The notes under the pieces: generated by a model
Database searches by the model: none
Seen by the model: only the letters and a program-made list of their open reading frames with translations
Told to the model about the DNA's origin: nothing
Assembly: GCA_021203585.1 (NCBI GenBank)
Contig: JAJQAW010000130.1
Coordinates: 1 to 11,310, forward strand
Source: Rikenellaceae bacterium
GTDB taxonomy: Bacteria > Bacteroidota > Bacteroidia > Bacteroidales > Rikenellaceae
Direction of reading: 5' to 3'
DNA: 11,310 bases
Position numbers and translations under genes: made by a program
Shown here: positions 7,360 to 11,310 of the stretch, one piece after another
Layout of the letters: every line of letters starts with the position of its first letter
Position numbering within the stretch: the first letter of the stretch is position 1

Positions 7360-7893
7360 TTAGCTGCAGCTTCCTTCACAATCGTCGCAACCGCCATGGT
7401 CTTGTCCACAGCCGCAACCACCGCCGATGTATTTGGCTCGGTCTTCATCGGTCACTTCACGTACTTGCTCCACTTTTCCGGAAAAGTGAAGTTCTTTGCC
7501 GGCTAAGGGATGATTGAAATCCATCATCACCGAATTCTCTTTCACTTCGGTTACCTGCCCCATCATCTGATGTCCCTGATTATCCATCATCGGAATGGTA
7601 TTACCGACTTCGAGCATGCCGTCCTCGATTTTACCGTCTACTATAAAGGAGGTTTTGGGTAATTCGATCATCGCTTCCTCCATGGTCTGGCCATACCCGT
7701 TGGCCGCGTCGAGTTTGAATTCGAAATTCTGGCTCGGCTCCAGGTCTTTGATGTGTTGCTCGAAGGCAGGAAGTAATAAGCCTGCGTCGTATATAAACTC
7801 CAACGGACGCTCTTCGGTTGCCTGGTCTACGAGTTCTCCGTCGACCATCAACTGGTAAGTTAAAGCGACGTGTGTGTTTGGTGCGATTTTCAT
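7360..7893 (-). CDS. SlyD-type FKBP peptidyl-prolyl cis-trans isomerase with Cys-rich tail
   Basis: 177-residue cytosolic FKBP-type prolyl isomerase and probable chaperone of the SlyD group. The FKBP half-domains are at about 1-70 (LTYQLMVDGELVDQA..., GLLLPAFEQHI, DAANGYGQ) and 125-147 (MDFNHPLAGKELHF), split by the insert-in-flap chaperone domain at about 72-122. The C-terminal tail after YIGGG holds five cysteines (160, 162, 169, 172, 176) and one histidine (166), suiting it to bind metal, as the His/Cys tail of SlyD does with nickel or zinc. The ATG is at 7893-7891. It lies downstream of secA on the same strand, with a 150-base gap that shows no terminator. A near-match -7 box (TATTATTTG, one base too long) lies in that gap, so it may have its own promoter or be read from secA. 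Confidence 0.93.
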   Translation of the reverse strand: MKIAPNTHVALTYQLMVDGELVDQATEERPLEFIYDAGLLLPAFEQHIKDLEPSQNFEFKLDAANGYGQTMEEAMIELPKTSFIVDGKIEDGMLEVGNTIPMMDNQGHQMMGQVTEVKENSVMMDFNHPLAGKELHFSGKVEQVREVTDEDRAKYIGGGCGCGQDHGGCDDCEGSCS

Positions 7894-8043
7894 AATATGG
7901 TGTGTTAAATGTTTCCTTTACAGGCGCTCAAATAATATGCCGAAAGCATCGGAACCCATGGCCAGCCGAGCCGGCTCGAAATCCGAAACGGGAAATGCCG
8001 CAGCCCGACCAAGCGTTCCCGACCGGTACCCCCGACGGTTCCG

Positions 8044-11000
8044 TTATTTTCCGTGGCACTGTTTGTACTTTTTCCCCGACCCACAAGGGCAGGGATCGTT
8101 CCGTCCCACTTTTTTCTCGGCAATGACCGGAGCAGGCTTGCTCTTTTCTCCTTCTCCGGCACGGGCCGCCGCCTCCATGCGGGAAGTGTGCAGCTTGGAT
8201 AAATCCGTTTTTGGGCGCGGGGGTTGCTGTTGACGGCTCATCTCTTCGGCCGAGCGCTCCCGAACCGGAATGTAAGCTTTCAGCAATACCGATATAATCT
8301 CCCGGTTGGTCGAATTCAGCATTTGCTGGAATAACTTGAACGATTCGCCCTTGTAAATCAACAACGGATCCTTCTGTTCGTATACGGCATTCTGTACGGA
8401 CTGACGCAAATCATCCATGTCCCGCAGGTGTTCTTTCCAGTTTTCATCGATCATCAGCAGCATCACCACTTTGCTGAATTGTTTCCAGATCTCGCCGCCT
8501 TCGGATTCGTACGTTTTTTTCAGATTGACCGGAACGTTGAATCCTTTTATGCCGTCGGTAATCGGAACGTACATATTCTCATATTGCTGGCCCTGTTCCT
8601 CGTACACTTTTTTGATGATGGGCCACGCCATTTGGGCAATCGCGGTTTTACGACGTTCCAGCGCGTTTTCCAAATCGCTGAAAATCAAATCGGCTAACTG
8701 CGATTCCGTCGATTTTTGATAGACGGACTCCTCGAACGAAGGTTCGATGGCCACGGCACGGATCAGCTCGAGTTTGAAATCTTCCCAGTCGATCCCTTTG
8801 TAATTGAGGGCGAAGTATTCGTCAAAATCAGCTATCAGGTTATTCAGGTCCAACTCGATCCGCTCTCCGAACAAAGCATGCCGGCGACGCGTGTAAATGA
8901 CTTCGCGTTGGGAATTCATCACATCGTCGTATTCCAGCAACCGCTTACGAACCCCGAAGTGGTTTTCTTCCACTTTCTTCTGGGCGCGTTCGATGGCTTT
9001 ATTCATCATTCCGGCCTGGATCACCTCTCCGTCTTTCAATCCCATGCGGTCCATTAAACCGGAAATGCGTTCTGAACCGAACAGACGCATCAAGTCGTCT
9101 TCCAAGGATACGAAGAATTGCGAAGAACCGGGGTCTCCCTGCCGTCCGGCCCGTCCGCGCAACTGACGGTCTACCCGACGGGATTCGTGCCGCTCGGTAC
9201 CCACGATAGCTAAACCACCCGATGCTTTCACTTCCGGGCTCAGCTTGATATCCGTACCCCGGCCGGCCATATTGGTTGCGATCGTCACCTGACCAGAACG
9301 ACCGGCTTCCAGTACGATCTGTGCCTCCTGTTGGTGCTGCTTCGCATTGAGCACGTTGTGCCGGATTCCGCGCAACTTGAGCATTTTACTCAGCAATTCC
9401 GAAATTTCGACCGACGTGGTACCGACAAGCGCCGGCCGCCCGGCTTGAGTCAATTGCTCGATCCCGTCGATAACAGCGGCATATTTTTCACGCTTCGTCT
9501 TATATATCAAATCGTTGCGGTCGTCGCGAATGACCGGACGGTTGGTCGGAATCACCACAACATCCAATTTATAGATGTTCCAGAATTCGCTGGCTTCCGT
9601 TTCCGCGGTACCGGTCATACCTCCCAATTTGTGGTACATCCGGAAATAGTTTTGCAGAGTCACCGTAGCGAACGTTTGTGTGGCGGCCTCCACTTTCACA
9701 TTTTCTTTCGCCTCGATCGCCTGGTGCAACCCGTCCGAGTATCGGCGACCCTCCAGGATACGGCCGGTCTGCTCGTCGACTATCTTCACCTTGTTGTCCA
9801 TCACCACATACTCGTCGTCCTTCTCGAACATCGCATAGGCTTTGAGCAATTGATTCACCGTGTGCACGCGCTCCGATTTGAGGGCATAATCGCTCAAAAG
9901 TTGATCCTTTTGCTGCAGTTTTTTCTCCGCCGACAGTTCCGATTTTTCCAGATCGGCGATAAGGCTTCCCATATCGGGCAACACGAAGAATTGCGGATCG
10001 TTGACACTGCGGGCCAACGCTTCATGGCCTTTGTCCATCAATTCGACCGAATGGCCTTTTTCATCGATCACAAAGAACAATTCTTCGGTAATCTCCGGCA
10101 TCCGGCGGTTATTATCCTGCATGAAGGTATTTTCCGTCTTCAGCATCAATGAACGCATACCGGTTTCACTGAGGAATTTGATCAACGCTTTATTTTTGGG
10201 CAGACCTTTATGGGCCCGGTAAAGCATGATCCCGCCCTCTTCGGTTTTTCCGGCGGCAATCAATTTTTTCGCCTCGGCCAACAATTGAGCCACCTGGTTG
10301 CGTTGCAGGTTGTATAGCTGCTCCACAATCGGCTTGTATTCCAGGAACATCTGATCCTCACCTTTGGGGACCGGTCCGGAAATGATCAACGGAGTCCGTG
10401 CATCGTCGATCAGCACGGAGTCCACCTCATCCACGATCGCAAAATGATGTTTGCGCTGTACCAGGTCGCCCGGCGAAATGGCCATGTTGTCCCTCAGGTA
10501 ATCGAACCCGTATTCATTGTTGGTACCAAAGGTGATATCGGCATTGTAAGCTTTGCGGCGGGCATCCGAGTTGGGCTGATGTTTGTCGATGCAATCCACC
10601 GACAATCCGTGAAACTGGTACATCGGGCCCATCCATTCCGAGTCGCGCCGGGCCAGGTAATCGTTGACCGTAACGATGTGGACACCTTTGCCGGCCAAGG
10701 CATTGAGAAAGACGGGCAGCGTAGCCACGAGGGTTTTCCCTTCACCGGTCGCCATTTCCGCGATCTTCCCCTGATGAAGCACGACCCCGCCGAACAATTG
10801 GCTGTCGTAATGGACCATATCCCATTTAACCATATTGCCGCCGGCCATCCACTCGTTTTTATATACCGCCTGCTCGCCCTGAATGGTCACAAAGTCTTTC
10901 ACGGCCGCCAGATCGCGGTCGAAATCGGTGGCTTGCACTATAATCTCGCTGTTTTCCGTAAAGCGGCGAGCGGTCGATTTGACAATCGAAAAGGCCACCG

Positions 11001-11310
11001 GCAGTATATCATTCAATTTCTGTTCGATCTTTTCATCGATCGTTTTGACCAGTTTATCGATCTCCTTACCGATCCGCTCCTTTTCTTCGATGGAAATCGC
11101 ATCGGATTCCATTTCGGATTTCAGCTGGACTATTTTTTCTTCGTCCGGCCGGATGTATTCTCGTATTTCCTGTTTCAGTTCTTCGGTACGGGCACGCAAC
11201 TGATCGTTGCTCAAAGCATCTATTTCCGGGTAAGCTTTTTTAATGGACTGCACAAAAGGCTCGATCGTTTTACGATCTTTATCGGCCTTGGTTCCGAAAA
11301 AAAGCTTGAT
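8044..11310 (-). CDS. secA: Protein translocase ATPase SecA, N-terminus beyond the window
   Basis: SecA drives ATP-dependent export of preproteins through SecYEG. 1088 residues are visible, reading in frame to the last base of the window ([14 protein letters not shown]...), so only about 5-15 N-terminal residues are missing; the GTG at 11253 is internal. Counting from the window edge: Walker A MATGEGKT near 186-193, DEVD (Walker B) near 294-297, then [13 protein letters not shown], the [10 protein letters not shown] motif, [10 protein letters not shown], and [13 protein letters not shown] in the second motor domain. The C-terminus ends in the zinc-binding SecB/ribosome-contact motif [15 protein letters not shown]. 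Compared with about 900 residues in E. coli, extra sequence includes a charged coiled-coil insertion near visible residues 45-95 and another after the ISGPVP motif, typical of Bacteroidota SecA. No frame lesions are seen. The neighbouring FKBP gene lies 150 bases downstream. Confidence 0.97.
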   Translation of the reverse strand: MKLFFGTKADKDRKTIEPFVQSIKKAYPEIDALSNDQLRARTEELKQEIREYIRPDEEKIVQLKSEMESDAISIEEKERIGKEIDKLVKTIDEKIEQKLNDILPVAFSIVKSTARRFTENSEIIVQATDFDRDLAAVKDFVTIQGEQAVYKNEWMAGGNMVKWDMVHYDSQLFGGVVLHQGKIAEMATGEGKTLVATLPVFLNALAGKGVHIVTVNDYLARRDSEWMGPMYQFHGLSVDCIDKHQPNSDARRKAYNADITFGTNNEYGFDYLRDNMAISPGDLVQRKHHFAIVDEVDSVLIDDARTPLIISGPVPKGEDQMFLEYKPIVEQLYNLQRNQVAQLLAEAKKLIAAGKTEEGGIMLYRAHKGLPKNKALIKFLSETGMRSLMLKTENTFMQDNNRRMPEITEELFFVIDEKGHSVELMDKGHEALARSVNDPQFFVLPDMGSLIADLEKSELSAEKKLQQKDQLLSDYALKSERVHTVNQLLKAYAMFEKDDEYVVMDNKVKIVDEQTGRILEGRRYSDGLHQAIEAKENVKVEAATQTFATVTLQNYFRMYHKLGGMTGTAETEASEFWNIYKLDVVVIPTNRPVIRDDRNDLIYKTKREKYAAVIDGIEQLTQAGRPALVGTTSVEISELLSKMLKLRGIRHNVLNAKQHQQEAQIVLEAGRSGQVTIATNMAGRGTDIKLSPEVKASGGLAIVGTERHESRRVDRQLRGRAGRQGDPGSSQFFVSLEDDLMRLFGSERISGLMDRMGLKDGEVIQAGMMNKAIERAQKKVEENHFGVRKRLLEYDDVMNSQREVIYTRRRHALFGERIELDLNNLIADFDEYFALNYKGIDWEDFKLELIRAVAIEPSFEESVYQKSTESQLADLIFSDLENALERRKTAIAQMAWPIIKKVYEEQGQQYENMYVPITDGIKGFNVPVNLKKTYESEGGEIWKQFSKVVMLLMIDENWKEHLRDMDDLRQSVQNAVYEQKDPLLIYKGESFKLFQQMLNSTNREIISVLLKAYIPVRERSAEEMSRQQQPPRPKTDLSKLHTSRMEAAARAGEGEKSKPAPVIAEKKVGRNDPCPCGSGKKYKQCHGK

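Noticed and set aside
7967..7978. 12-base palindrome CGAGCCGGCTCG between secA and the FKBP gene
   Set aside because: The stem is short, cannot be extended, has no T-tract and no second copy nearby, so neither a terminator nor an operator is supported.
7894..8043. A possible FKBP promoter (TATTATTTG) in the 150-base gap after secA
   Set aside because: The box has three rather than two bases between TA and TTTG, and no -33 element is seen, so it is mentioned only under the gene.
9331..10152. A 273-residue plus-strand open frame inside secA
   Set aside because: It lies wholly antisense to conserved SecA sequence; its composition is that of a frame shadow, rich in His, Gln and Arg.
1..11310. 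Search by eye for CRISPR arrays, insertion sequences, tRNAs, phage genes or toxin-antitoxin pairs
   Set aside because: No spaced direct repeats, transposase motifs, tRNA cloverleaf or small two-gene modules were found; the window is mostly housekeeping genes.

Overview
The window looks like chromosomal DNA from a member of the Bacteroidota, most likely Bacteroidales. The evidence is a long SecA with the phylum-type insertions, a secreted S9 glutamyl-endopeptidase-like protein, a PafA-type phosphatase fold, and promoter boxes of the TAnnTTTG type rather than the sigma-70 -10 type. Base composition is near half G+C by eye, which may point towards Rikenellaceae/Alistipes-like lineages; that placement is inference. 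No phage, insertion sequence, CRISPR array, tRNA or rRNA is visible.

Layout. (1) Positions 1-1848, plus strand: the end of D-alanine--D-alanine ligase (ddl, cut by the window edge), followed 3 bases later by a YitT/DUF161 membrane protein gene split by an in-frame TAA just before its DUF2179 domain. (2) Positions 2137-4561, minus strand: a secreted S9-family peptidase gene with four apparent lesions (a frameshift in the signal peptide, a TAG and a TGA each at an expected Trp, and a frameshift at a homopolymer), yet with an intact catalytic triad. A terminator hairpin lies downstream of it. (3) Positions 4562-4753: a divergent AT-rich promoter region. (4) Positions 4754-7183, plus strand: a probable operon of a secreted PafA-like phosphatase-fold protein that has lost most catalytic and metal residues, a SufE sulfur acceptor and a DUF59/SufT-like Fe-S protein, closed by a strong terminator. 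(5) Positions 7308-11310, minus strand: a SlyD-type FKBP prolyl isomerase with its own terminator, preceded by secA, whose start lies beyond the window.

The intact genes are housekeeping: cell-wall precursor synthesis, Fe-S cluster assembly, protein export and folding. The two broken genes are neighbours and converge on each other, while the genes on both sides read cleanly. This is either local gene decay or a stretch of poor consensus sequence. No clear new multi-gene system was found. The most interesting items are the phosphatase-fold pseudoenzyme ahead of the Fe-S genes and the cluster of nonsense and frameshift lesions.
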